A DNA stretch of 64,000 nt, from contig NZ_ML974131.1 of the NCBI RefSeq assembly GCF_004143485.2, positions 117,867 to 181,866 of the forward strand, in the 5' to 3' direction. This DNA is from Halorussus amylolyticus. GTDB taxonomy: Archaea; Halobacteriota; Halobacteria; Halobacteriales; Haladaptataceae. The translations under genes were made by a program, and so were the position numbers. Below are positions 8,651 through 17,123 of this stretch, one piece after another (position 1 is the first letter of the stretch; each line of letters starts with the position of its first letter). The notes under the pieces are model-generated. The model searched no databases. It was not told the origin of the DNA and saw only the letters and a program-made list of their open reading frames with translations.

Positions 8651-8992
8651 TCACCATCTAACGGAACCTATTCGGGTTTTATCAAGATGCGGCGACCAGT
8701 CCCCGACAATTCCATATGCCTCAAGAAGTTCTTGGTACCGCTTTCGAATAGTGGCATCACTTACTTCACTTACATTAGATATCTCACTTTGCGTTCTTTT
8801 ACGATTTGTCAGAAGAGAAGCTGCATAAACTGCTCCTGCGGCAACACCACTAGGAGATCTTCCAGATAGCAAGCCTTGTTCCGCGCTACAGTCAATCAAC
8901 TTCTCTGCTTTCACTAGAACTACAACCGAGAGATCCAATTCAAAGCATATTTCCTTGGCCATAGGCTTTGGATCGTTGATCTCCATCCGCAT
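8651..8992 (-). CDS. TFB (TFIIB) C-terminal cyclin-repeat fragment
   Basis: A 113-aa ORF. Its centre (GRSPSGVAAGAVYAASLL, then ISNVSEVSDATIRKRYQELL) is the diagnostic second cyclin repeat of archaeal transcription factor B, including the helix-turn-helix that reads the BRE. Full TFBs are about 300-330 aa with an N-terminal zinc ribbon, B-finger and first cyclin repeat, all absent here. It is either a decayed TFB gene or a stand-alone DNA-binding half that could compete at BREs. The reading frame is intact from ATG to TGA. It is surrounded by AT-rich sequence and a broken ORF, which favours decay. Confidence 0.75.
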   Translation of the reverse strand: MRMEINDPKPMAKEICFELDLSVVVLVKAEKLIDCSAEQGLLSGRSPSGVAAGAVYAASLLTNRKRTQSEISNVSEVSDATIRKRYQELLEAYGIVGDWSPHLDKTRIGSVRW

Positions 8993-9340
8993 AATACTCG
9001 TTCACACAGCACTATCAAGTTTAATTTCTATTTGTCCATTCTTTTCTTTAGCCCTCGTTAGCTGCCGTATCGATATTTACTAAGAAGTGTTCCAGAGAAA
9101 TCCCCAGGAATTATAATTGTATTTATATTTTTGATTCTCAGTAGTCCCAAGGGTTCCGATGCAGCCATTACTCTTCACTACCTATCCACCATACATATTA
9201 AATATCCCTAGTTGTTTCTATCGTAACCATTTAATCTACCAGCTGATTTTCCAATGGCATTGCACCTGAGACAAAAACGAGTATCACCCTAACGACTATT
9301 TAGGTCCTGGAATATGGATGCAGATGGTAGAGTATAAATA
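8993..9340. other. AT-rich intergenic stretch
   Basis: About 350 nt of low-GC sequence with many stop codons in all frames. It probably holds the promoters for the TFB fragment (leftward) and the nuclease gene (rightward). No RNA gene or repeat was recognised. Confidence 0.5.
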
Positions 9341-10429
9341 ATGGTGCGGGTTCTGCACACAGCCGACGTCCATCTGGCACCTGACGCCGACGAGCGAGAG
9401 GCAGCGTTGGACACAGTTCTCTCACGAGCAGACGCCAAAGACGTTGATCTGGTCGCGATTGGCGGGGATCTGTTCGATAGCGAGGGTGCGGCTGAACAAC
9501 TCAGAGAGACGCTCCGGGAACTGTTTTCTGACCGCCTGTATCCCATCTTGACCATTCCAGGGAATCACGACGCTGATGCATTCCACAGCAATCTCTTTTT
9601 CGGCGAGCAATTCATACCAGCGACCGAGACGCCATTTGACCATTTCGTCGTCGATGACGAATTGCGCGTCACGTACCTTCCATATACACCACAAGCCACT
9701 GACGACTTACTCATCGACCTCCAGAATCGCGAGCCCTTCGACGGCACAGAGGTTCTCCTGCTGCACTGCAGTCTCGAAGCACCGATCCAAGGCGGCGTCG
9801 GTGACGAAGGCGAGCAACGGTATTTTCCGATCACAAAAGAACAGCTCGCCGAACTGGAGTTCGACTACTACCTCGCCGGGCACTATCACTCCCAGCATCA
9901 CACCGAACTCTCGAACGGCGGCACGTTCGTCTACCCAGGAACGCCAGCGTCAGTCACACGCAAAGAAACCGGGCGACGAACAAGCGTCGTCATCGACACT
10001 GACGCCGCACAGGACGTCCAACTACAGCATCTTGATTCGTTCCACTACGACTCACTCGACCTCCGCGTAACCCCCGGGAGAGAAGACACCGTCATCGAGG
10101 AGATTCGCTCACAGGTGGCCAACTGGGACGAACAGCAGGTCGCACTGGAGATTACCGTTGACGGATACACTGAGATGGGGGAAAGAGCGTTCAACGACAT
10201 GCTCACCGACGTTAGTGGCGACGTGCCCGTCGAAAACACGACCCGGACAGTTGAACATATCCTATCGCATCCGCTGTTCGAGACGTTTCAACAGCGCCTC
10301 GAGGAGCGGGACCAACTAAACGCAGTCGAAGAGCGCGATGACTACGACGTCGAGAGCTTCCAGGACGAAATCTGGGAAGAAACCCTGGCAGTGTTCGCTG
10401 ACCTGTCCGCGGAGGGCAAGCTTACATGA
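9341..10429 (+). CDS. SbcD/Mre11/YhaO-like metallophosphoesterase nuclease
   Basis: A 362-aa protein with all calcineurin-like phosphoesterase motifs: DVH at 9-11, GGDLFDS with Asp43, GNHD at 74-77, LLLHCS with His142, and GHYHSQHH with His181 and His183. This is the Mre11/SbcD nuclease core with two metal ions. The C-terminal part lacks an obvious long capping domain. It overlaps the ATPase gene by ATGA, the standard nuclease-ATPase pairing in which the nuclease trims DNA ends under ATPase control. It is distinct from a housekeeping archaeal Mre11 in being short and mobile. The first ATG at 9341 is required to keep the DVH motif. Confidence 0.92.
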   Translation: MVRVLHTADVHLAPDADEREAALDTVLSRADAKDVDLVAIGGDLFDSEGAAEQLRETLRELFSDRLYPILTIPGNHDADAFHSNLFFGEQFIPATETPFDHFVVDDELRVTYLPYTPQATDDLLIDLQNREPFDGTEVLLLHCSLEAPIQGGVGDEGEQRYFPITKEQLAELEFDYYLAGHYHSQHHTELSNGGTFVYPGTPASVTRKETGRRTSVVIDTDAAQDVQLQHLDSFHYDSLDLRVTPGREDTVIEEIRSQVANWDEQQVALEITVDGYTEMGERAFNDMLTDVSGDVPVENTTRTVEHILSHPLFETFQQRLEERDQLNAVEERDDYDVESFQDEIWEETLAVFADLSAEGKLT

Positions 10430-12732
10430 AACTAACCGACATCCACGTTGATCGGTATGGCCCACTCCCCCGGCTGGCGCACGAGTGTAAGGACAACTTT
10501 GAGGTGTTCTACGGCCCGAACGAATCTGGGAAAACACTACTACTGGAGGCCGTCCTGAAACTACTCGCACCAGATATCGATTCGACACTCCCCCACGTGT
10601 CTCGCGTTGACGAATCTCCGACCGGACACGTCGTGGTCGAGACGAACGGCACCGAACAGAAGCTCGGAGATGACACTGTTCTGAGAGATATTGCTGATCT
10701 CTCGCCCCGACACCTGCGGAATATCTTCGTCGTCCGGGACAGTGATCTACGGCTCCAGGACGAACACGAGTTCTACGATTCTGTCACCCAGCAGATCGGT
10801 GACCTCCACACGAACGAAATCGACACAATCCAGTCTAACCTAGTGGATACAGGTCGACTGACCAGCGTCGAAGGACGGGGCCTCTCGTCGGCACGGTCCC
10901 GTGATGATGCCGCAGACGTCCGGGACAACGCTACCGACCTCGCAACGGACATTCGTGACTACGTCACCGAGGCCCAAACAAACGATATCGCAGCTACCGA
11001 GCGAGAGTTCGTCGCGGTCAAAACTGAGCTTCAGCAGTGTGAAAGCGCCCTCACCGTCCAAGAAGCCGCCGAGACGTGGGATACGCATTCGACGCTCACA
11101 GAGCGGCTCGAAACATACACAGAAGCGACAGAACAACTCGACGACGAGGTCTCGCAATCGACCCTCGAGCAGCTGGAAGAGTTCGACCGTGAGATTGCTG
11201 AAGCCGACGACGAGATCAACGATCTTGAAGACAAACGCAGTGCCCTACGCGAGGAGCGCACACAGTTTGAAACCGAGAAAGAATCCGTCGACGCTGAGGT
11301 AACGCCGCTGGAAAAGCGAACCGATGACGTCGACAGCGTCAAGCAGGCACTCGATTCGTTCCGAGACACGCACGGCGAGTCAATCGGCGCATCGCGTGGG
11401 ATGGCTTTCGCGCGGTACGTTGCCCTTGCCGGGATCGGGTTAGGTGGCGTCGCGGCCATTCTCGGAAGTACTGTCGCAGGTGTGCTACTCACAGTAATCG
11501 GTGGCGTCGGTGCGGGGTGGTACGGCCTCCAGCATCGGTCGATAACTGCCGCTGAGCGGGAACGCAAACAGGTACTCCAGCAGGCACGAGACGCGGGCCT
11601 TGACGTCAGCGCAGTTGCCGAGATTGGGACGGCAGTGAGAGCGTTTCACGACGAATTGGAGAGTCTTCAGAATCGTCGCGATGAACTTGGGCAGAAAATC
11701 GAGGTAAAGGAGAAACTCATCACGGAATGTGACGAGGCGCTGCAAACCGAACGGCAGGACCGCCAAGCGAACCGTGAGGAGAAACAGGAATTGCTCCAGC
11801 AGGCTGATGTCGCTAATATTGAAGAATACCGTGAGCGGGTGAACACGTCTGCAGAACTCGAACGGAAGCGTGCTCAAGCCGCTCAGAGCCTCACAGATGC
11901 GCTCGGCATACCCCCTGGCGATGACCCGACCGAGGACGCCAAGATCCGGTATTGGGAGTCGGAGCTGGATGCGATGGCCTCCGAACTCGATGAGAGTGTG
12001 ACCGCGGATGAGTACGACTCGACCGAATTAGCCGACCTCCGTGAGGAATACGAGCAACTGCAACAACGCCGTGACAACCTGAAGGACCAACTCGAGGCTC
12101 ACGAGCGACGTCTTCGAGAGTTCGACGACCGGATTCAGGCCATTTCGGCCCGTCCATTCCTCGATACATCGGTAACACTTCAATCACGCTCGGTCGAGGG
12201 ACTGCAGGAGGTCGCTCACGACCTGGATCAGCTCGTGAATCGGATTGAGCGTGATGCAGATATCGCACGGGAAGCGCTTGATATCTTCGACGAGATACAG
12301 ATGGAGGAAGAACAGAAAATCACTGACCTCTTCGGAGAGGACAGTCGAGCGGCAGACGTCTTCCGGAGGATTACGGATGACCGCTACACCGGCGTTACCT
12401 ACGATGCAGTAGAACAGGTGCTACAGGTGCAACGCAACAGCAACGAGGTCCTCACACCGCAGCAACTGAGCCACGGGACGACGGAGCAACTCTATCTTGC
12501 GGCCAGAGTCGGACTTGCAGAGCAACTGCTGAGTTCAGAACCAGGGTTTTTTATCATGGACGACGCCTTCCTCCCGGCAGATCGGACCCGGCTTCAGGAC
12601 GGATTTGACGTCCTTCGCGAACTCGCTGAAAACGGCTGGCAAATCCTTTACTTCACAGCAAAGGACGAGGTCGGAACCGATCTCGTCGATACGCACAATC
12701 TGCGCTGTCGAACGCTTGATCGTCTCGGGTAG
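10426..12732 (+). CDS. Rad50/SbcC/YhaN-like ATPase with membrane segment
   Basis: A 768-aa protein. Walker A YGPNESGKT lies at about 29-37, the ABC-type signature LSHGTTEQLYLAARVGLAEQ starts near 680, and a Walker B/D-loop FFIMDDAFLPADR near 708-720. Between them are long coiled coils, interrupted near 325-370 by a hydrophobic pair of helices (ALAGIGLGGVAAILGSTVAG, VLLTVIGGVGAGWYG). Canonical Rad50 has a zinc hook at that place; here there is a membrane hairpin instead, as in Bacillus YhaN. With the upstream nuclease it forms a YhaO-YhaN-like pair, probably acting on DNA ends at the membrane. Its mobile location suggests a defence or plasmid-maintenance role. Confidence 0.9.
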   Translation: MKLTDIHVDRYGPLPRLAHECKDNFEVFYGPNESGKTLLLEAVLKLLAPDIDSTLPHVSRVDESPTGHVVVETNGTEQKLGDDTVLRDIADLSPRHLRNIFVVRDSDLRLQDEHEFYDSVTQQIGDLHTNEIDTIQSNLVDTGRLTSVEGRGLSSARSRDDAADVRDNATDLATDIRDYVTEAQTNDIAATEREFVAVKTELQQCESALTVQEAAETWDTHSTLTERLETYTEATEQLDDEVSQSTLEQLEEFDREIAEADDEINDLEDKRSALREERTQFETEKESVDAEVTPLEKRTDDVDSVKQALDSFRDTHGESIGASRGMAFARYVALAGIGLGGVAAILGSTVAGVLLTVIGGVGAGWYGLQHRSITAAERERKQVLQQARDAGLDVSAVAEIGTAVRAFHDELESLQNRRDELGQKIEVKEKLITECDEALQTERQDRQANREEKQELLQQADVANIEEYRERVNTSAELERKRAQAAQSLTDALGIPPGDDPTEDAKIRYWESELDAMASELDESVTADEYDSTELADLREEYEQLQQRRDNLKDQLEAHERRLREFDDRIQAISARPFLDTSVTLQSRSVEGLQEVAHDLDQLVNRIERDADIAREALDIFDEIQMEEEQKITDLFGEDSRAADVFRRITDDRYTGVTYDAVEQVLQVQRNSNEVLTPQQLSHGTTEQLYLAARVGLAEQLLSSEPGFFIMDDAFLPADRTRLQDGFDVLRELAENGWQILYFTAKDEVGTDLVDTHNLRCRTLDRLG

Positions 12733-12952
12733 TGCTCATGTCCGAGGAGAGCCATCCGAAATGACTTCGTAGGGCCTTGACTCGGTCCAACGCCGTATAT
12801 AGACTCACATAACAACCTTTATTTTCCCAGCTTAGATACAAAATAGTCTTTCGTCCGCTGGACGTTCGATACGTCTAAGAGGATAATAACAGATACGATT
12901 GGCTGGGTCGCATCCGCGAGGTCGGTCGTCACGTGGTAAAGGACATCGGTCA
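12733..12952. other. Intergenic segment before the internal att copy
   Basis: No gene. It is the right end of the left-hand sub-element, running from the ATPase stop to the decayed tRNA-Gly copy. Confidence 0.45.
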
Positions 12953-12981
12953 GAATTGAACCGGGCTATGAGTTTGAGAAG
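12953..12981 (-). repeat. Internal decayed tRNA-Gly att copy
   Basis: gaattgaaccgggctatgag is followed by tttgagaag. Against the right-end tRNA (gaattgaacccgggctatga followed by gcttgggaag) it has one deleted C and two substitutions over 30 positions. Its gaattg matches the right copy rather than the gagtcg of the left copy, so it descends from the same element lineage as attR. It marks a former junction between two tandem insertions. Confidence 0.75.
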
Positions 12982-13140
12982 GTGTTATGTTTATGAGTTG
13001 TCATAAAGCCTGTCCGCACCCAAAGGAGTCGACCCGTCGTAGACTTGGGTGCAGGGTGGGCCGACTCGCACCAGCGCACTGTCTCGTATTTTCCCGCGTC
13101 AGCCGTCGGGGGATTCCCGTCGCGAACTACGACCGTCGAG

Positions 13141-13150
13141 TATATAAAAA
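13141..13150 (+). promoter_or_regulatory. Probable promoter of the PglZ operon
   Basis: The box tatataaaaa is the best TATA element in the region. Transcription would start near 13165-13170, giving an untranslated leader of about 170 nt before the PglZ ATG at 13336. That leader contains a strong aggaggtg ribosome-binding site at 13288-13295 which does not serve the PglZ start. A similar gattttataaag sits next to attL. Confidence 0.5.
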
Positions 13151-13335
13151 AGCGCGCTGTGAGTGCATGGCTTACACGGGTAATTTGAGCGGATTCGCTC
13201 GTCAGTGGTCTGGTCCCTGCAGCTCATTTTGGGCTCGTGTAGCGTGGTTCAATGCCGATGCGGAGGTTTGAACATGTTCATCTGTTAGGAGGTGCCATTC
13301 AATGCAAACTTTCAAGGACTGTTCTTACCTACCGC

Positions 13336-16050
13336 ATGACTATGCTCACATATCTCGAAGAGCGCTTTCGGGACTCTTTTGATTTTTCGCATCTACAAGA
13401 GTTGAATCGGTTTGAAGCGGTATTACGCGACGGGGAGGGCAAGATCATTCTTATCCCTACACAGTATCCTATCCCAGCGGGTGAACAGATCCTAGAGAGC
13501 TTGACCGAAAATTTTAATCCAGTGCAGGTGTATGAGATGCCGACATCCACCCGCGAAGTCCGTGAAACAGTGTACGATGGGATGGAGTTTCTTCTTGAGT
13601 ACGATGGTGAGGCTAGAGTACTGTTCTTTTGCCCATATACGATGACAAACACGCATATTCCGGGTGCCGACCTCGTTCCCTATACTGTTTTAGAGCATCA
13701 GCTTGCTGATTTCACCGATAGACAATCGGTGTATAACATATCGAATCTTGCATACGAAGAAGACGAGGCTCCATCAATCGATGAGTTCTTACTCGGCCTC
13801 ACGCTGTCGATCAGCTTCGATGTCCAGATTGATCCTGACCCCTTGCGGCGGACGTCAAATTGGGAGTCACTGTATATTCCATTCAAATCTTTATTTGAGG
13901 CGGCTGCACCACTACGGCAGCAGTATCTTGACGTTCTGGGGATTGAGAATATAGACCTATTTGATGGGTTGCCAGAACAATCGCAGCGACGTATTATCGA
14001 AGCACGGTTTGCACAGGTATATGGAGATGAGGCATGGCAAGAAGAGCCGACGACAAAGGCCCCGGTTGTCGACCGCCAGTTACACCGGTTGGCAACTCGA
14101 GATCCGGGCTGTATTGATCTGTTCAGTACGCTGCTCTTAGAACGGATCGTCCGACGATCTACACAGTACAACTCGGAATTGGAGCCACTGTCACCGATTG
14201 AGCTGGATCGTACGCGGCTTGAGGAAGTCCAGCTGGAATTTGAACGTTTGACGAACGGTGAGTCACTGAGTGCTGGACAGCCATTGGAAGATATCGAGGT
14301 ACTTGAACCGTATTTTGGGGTGTTGCTTACGCATCTCCCCACAGATGCACGTCAACGGTTTGCTGATACGGCGCGTACGCGGTTCGACAACTATGCTGAT
14401 CAATTTGATAGTATGGATGAGGATACGGCGACGAGTATCATCCAGAGTACCATTTGTGTTTTCCTCCAGGGTGTTTCTGAAGCATCTCTAATTGGTCAGG
14501 AGCTGGAGACAGCCTTCTTTGATAACCTGGAGCTATGGGAGGAGCTCTTTGTAGACACGTTAGAGGCACTACCGCGAGCGCGACATCAGTTCGAACCATA
14601 CCGGACACTCACACCGGTGAATCAGGCGCTTGATCAAGCAACTGTCCAGCAAGAACGGAACCAACGGCAGGCTGATATTGAGTCACAACCTGTTTCCTTT
14701 GAAGATTTAGACCAATTTCTGAGCGATTGGTGTGAGTTCGTCTGGACCCAGGTGGTTGAAGAGCGACAGATCGGTGAGGATATCGACGTCGCTGATGATG
14801 CGTTGGCAACAACGTTCGCTACGAAATACGATGAGTTCTCGGATCTGATCGTCGAGAACTACGATACGATTGAGCAAGATGATCAGTTTATTCATCTCTC
14901 TAATCTGCTGTCGCCTGCTGAGCATACGCGAATAATAATTCTAGTCGACAGCTTCGGGTATACCGACTATCGGATGCTTCAGTTTACAGATCGACCAAGT
15001 ATTGATCCCGATACGGTTGATATTGGGTACTCGAATATCCCGTCATATACGCCGTCAGCTATGACGACGTTTTACACGGGTCTTCGACCACGGGAAACGG
15101 GTATCTTTGCCCGGCAAGTGAAAAATGACGGGCGGAGTCTTCTGATGACGCGTCAGACTGTGACTGAGGCAGATTTAGACTTTGTCAACCGCGAGTGTGT
15201 CAATGCCTTCCAGCTTTTCCAATCACCTGATTACGGGGATAGTGGTATCACGATGTTTTCTGATGCTGTCTGTCAGAACATGCGGCGAGAAGCAATCCAA
15301 TATGAGGGGCTTGACGAATTCCCAACAGAGTTTGAAAAGACCTTACGGAATGAACTTGAACGGTACCAACAAGCCTTAGATGGAGAACTGCGCCCTGAAG
15401 CCCGCGAAGCGTTCGAGTCTGATTTCGTGATTTACGTTCCGGAGTTTGACAGCTTCCTCCATGACGAGCTATCGAGCTCTGAGTTCGATAACTATTATCG
15501 TAAGTTAGCAGACTTTCTCGCCAATCTCGTCCAACGGTGTCAATCAGTAGCCAAGGACGCACTTAGTGATCGCGCCGAAATAATTGTGACTGCAGACCAC
15601 GGGGGAATTACACGAGAAGAGACAGAGTTGCTCGAATCGCAGAGCCCAGACGAATTCAAAAATGGGCTTCTCACTGAGAATGTATCGTGCTATCAAGCAG
15701 TTACCGATGAGGATGATGACGTAATCGGTATATATCCACCAGATGAAGCCGAAACCATGACAACTGACAGTGATAAATCTGCAAGCCCATATCTTGCTTC
15801 TGGAGCGAAATTTGTCTGGGCATGGACTGATGATGATCCCTCTACCCTGTTATCTGAGTTCGAATCAACGCCAGGACTTGATGTGATGCGACCAAACCAG
15901 CAGGGTATTTTCGATACGCCACAGATCGGCTTGGTATCTCGTTATAACTGGAAAAATCAGAATAGTGGGGCGCACGGTTTCCATGGCGGAACATCGGCCA
16001 GTGAGATGGTTATTCCAGTTCTCCGATATGAGGTGAATAATGACGAATAA
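13336..16050 (+). CDS. pglZ: PglZ-domain protein (alkaline-phosphatase superfamily)
   Basis: A 904-aa protein from ATG 13336 (another ATG lies two codons on, and the frame is open back to 13252). The C-terminal half has the alkaline-phosphatase-superfamily signature of PglZ: IILVDSFGY with Asp538, the nucleophile region IPSYTPSAMTTFYTG with Thr572, VTADHGG with Asp754-His755, and HGFHGGTSASEMVIPVLRYE with His883, the typical PglZ ending. The N-terminal half is helical and unrecognised. PglZ is the one component shared by all BREX systems and by Pgl; its biochemical role is unsettled. It heads a five-gene operon and overlaps the next gene by 11 nt. GC is near 50%, well below the host. Confidence 0.85.
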   Translation: MTMLTYLEERFRDSFDFSHLQELNRFEAVLRDGEGKIILIPTQYPIPAGEQILESLTENFNPVQVYEMPTSTREVRETVYDGMEFLLEYDGEARVLFFCPYTMTNTHIPGADLVPYTVLEHQLADFTDRQSVYNISNLAYEEDEAPSIDEFLLGLTLSISFDVQIDPDPLRRTSNWESLYIPFKSLFEAAAPLRQQYLDVLGIENIDLFDGLPEQSQRRIIEARFAQVYGDEAWQEEPTTKAPVVDRQLHRLATRDPGCIDLFSTLLLERIVRRSTQYNSELEPLSPIELDRTRLEEVQLEFERLTNGESLSAGQPLEDIEVLEPYFGVLLTHLPTDARQRFADTARTRFDNYADQFDSMDEDTATSIIQSTICVFLQGVSEASLIGQELETAFFDNLELWEELFVDTLEALPRARHQFEPYRTLTPVNQALDQATVQQERNQRQADIESQPVSFEDLDQFLSDWCEFVWTQVVEERQIGEDIDVADDALATTFATKYDEFSDLIVENYDTIEQDDQFIHLSNLLSPAEHTRIIILVDSFGYTDYRMLQFTDRPSIDPDTVDIGYSNIPSYTPSAMTTFYTGLRPRETGIFARQVKNDGRSLLMTRQTVTEADLDFVNRECVNAFQLFQSPDYGDSGITMFSDAVCQNMRREAIQYEGLDEFPTEFEKTLRNELERYQQALDGELRPEAREAFESDFVIYVPEFDSFLHDELSSSEFDNYYRKLADFLANLVQRCQSVAKDALSDRAEIIVTADHGGITREETELLESQSPDEFKNGLLTENVSCYQAVTDEDDDVIGIYPPDEAETMTTDSDKSASPYLASGAKFVWAWTDDDPSTLLSEFESTPGLDVMRPNQQGIFDTPQIGLVSRYNWKNQNSGAHGFHGGTSASEMVIPVLRYEVNNDE

Positions 16051-16798
16051 GTCGTTCCCTCGGATGGGGAAATCACATCTACTGAAGTCGGTGCGGGAAA
16101 TCGTGGAGGCGATCCGGTTTGGAGGGCCGATGTCAAAGGAAGAGCTTCTAGCCGAAATGGAGCGGATCAACGGTGAACACGGTAGCCAGGTCTATATTCA
16201 ACAGGATGATGAATATCCAGCGTTCAAGTTTCTTTCTTCTGAAGAACGGTGGTTGCAGGCGATTGTGCCTAATGACGAAGGCAAATATGAGCTTACGGAG
16301 AATGGTGAGCGGTTAGTCAATGCTCGGGATTTTGAGCAGGAATTATTTGATCTGCTGGAAGAACGCTCACGGACACAAATCACCGATTATCACGAGATTC
16401 TAGAAGCGATAAGCCGGCGAGTTGAGAATGGCCGGTTAGAGATAGGTACCTCCCGGAATAGTAAGTTTGAATCGATGCTGACAGAGCCAAATAGTTATTC
16501 AGCGAGTCTCACAGCTAATTTTCTGAAAGAGTTTGGTATCATACGAAAGGAGGGACGAACATGGGTTATTGACCCCGAGAGATTTGCTAAGCTTCGGCGT
16601 AATGATGAAGAGATGGCTATCGGGGTTCTCCAACAGCATAATGGTAGAATGGCCAGCGATGAGTTTAGAGACTATCTTCAAGATGAGCTTGGGTGGACCA
16701 AAAGCCGGGTCGAGCAGGCTATAACAACACTTGAAGAGAATCGTCGTATCGAGCATCAACGAGCGGAAGGAACTAATTGGATAACGTCTAAAGGCTAA
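16040..16798 (+). CDS. Winged-helix protein of the PglZ operon (252 aa)
   Basis: Contains several short helix-turn-helix-like blocks, for example HLLKSVREIVEAIRFGGPMS near the start, ANFLKEFGIIRKEGRTWVI at about 165-185, and SRVEQAITTLEENRRIEHQR near the end. It looks like a tandem winged-helix DNA-binding or adaptor protein. It overlaps the PglZ gene and is followed after one base by the next ATG, so it is translated with them. Families carrying PglZ often include a wHTH component, but I cannot match this one to a named Brx or Pbe protein. Role inferred only. Confidence 0.65.
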   Translation: MTNKSFPRMGKSHLLKSVREIVEAIRFGGPMSKEELLAEMERINGEHGSQVYIQQDDEYPAFKFLSSEERWLQAIVPNDEGKYELTENGERLVNARDFEQELFDLLEERSRTQITDYHEILEAISRRVENGRLEIGTSRNSKFESMLTEPNSYSASLTANFLKEFGIIRKEGRTWVIDPERFAKLRRNDEEMAIGVLQQHNGRMASDEFRDYLQDELGWTKSRVEQAITTLEENRRIEHQRAEGTNWITSKG

Positions 16799-16799
16799 T

Positions 16800-17123
16800 A
16801 TGAATCCGACAGACCTGAGCGAGCGTGTAGAAGCACATGTGCATGACCGGCACGAGAGGATGGCAATTATTGGCTTTGATTCGGTTGATGACGAGTACAC
16901 AGTCTTCGACCTAATTGGAGAGTTACGAGAGCTCTTCCCATCGTATCAAGTACGGTTACTTCGACCGTCCGAAAGGGATACTACTGATGCTCCTAGTATT
17001 GTGTTTGTGGCTGACAAATCTCAGTTGAGCGAGGACAACGTAGCGCCAGGGACAGTTTACCTCATCGATAATACTAACAACCTCAAACGAGAACTCGTCC
17101 GATATACCATAGACAATGACTAA
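16800..17123 (+). CDS. Small hypothetical protein of the PglZ operon (107 aa)
   Basis: Acidic protein with alternating strand and helix predictions: MAIIGFDSVDDEYTVFDLIG, PSIVFVADKSQ and GTVYLIDNTNNLKREL. The pattern resembles a small Rossmann or receiver-like alpha/beta domain without obvious catalytic residues. It starts one base after the upstream stop and its end overlaps the ATPase gene by 8 nt, so tight co-expression is certain even though the function is not. Not recognised as BrxF or any other named component. Confidence 0.65.
   Translation: MNPTDLSERVEAHVHDRHERMAIIGFDSVDDEYTVFDLIGELRELFPSYQVRLLRPSERDTTDAPSIVFVADKSQLSEDNVAPGTVYLIDNTNNLKRELVRYTIDND

Noticed and set aside
9333-9340. 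TATA-like tataaata directly before the nuclease ATG
   Set aside because: It touches the start codon; transcription from it would begin inside the gene and remove the essential DVH motif.
12987-13271. 94-aa ORF just after the internal att copy
   Set aside because: Cys/Arg-rich translation unlike haloarchaeal proteins and it overlaps the presumed PglZ promoter.
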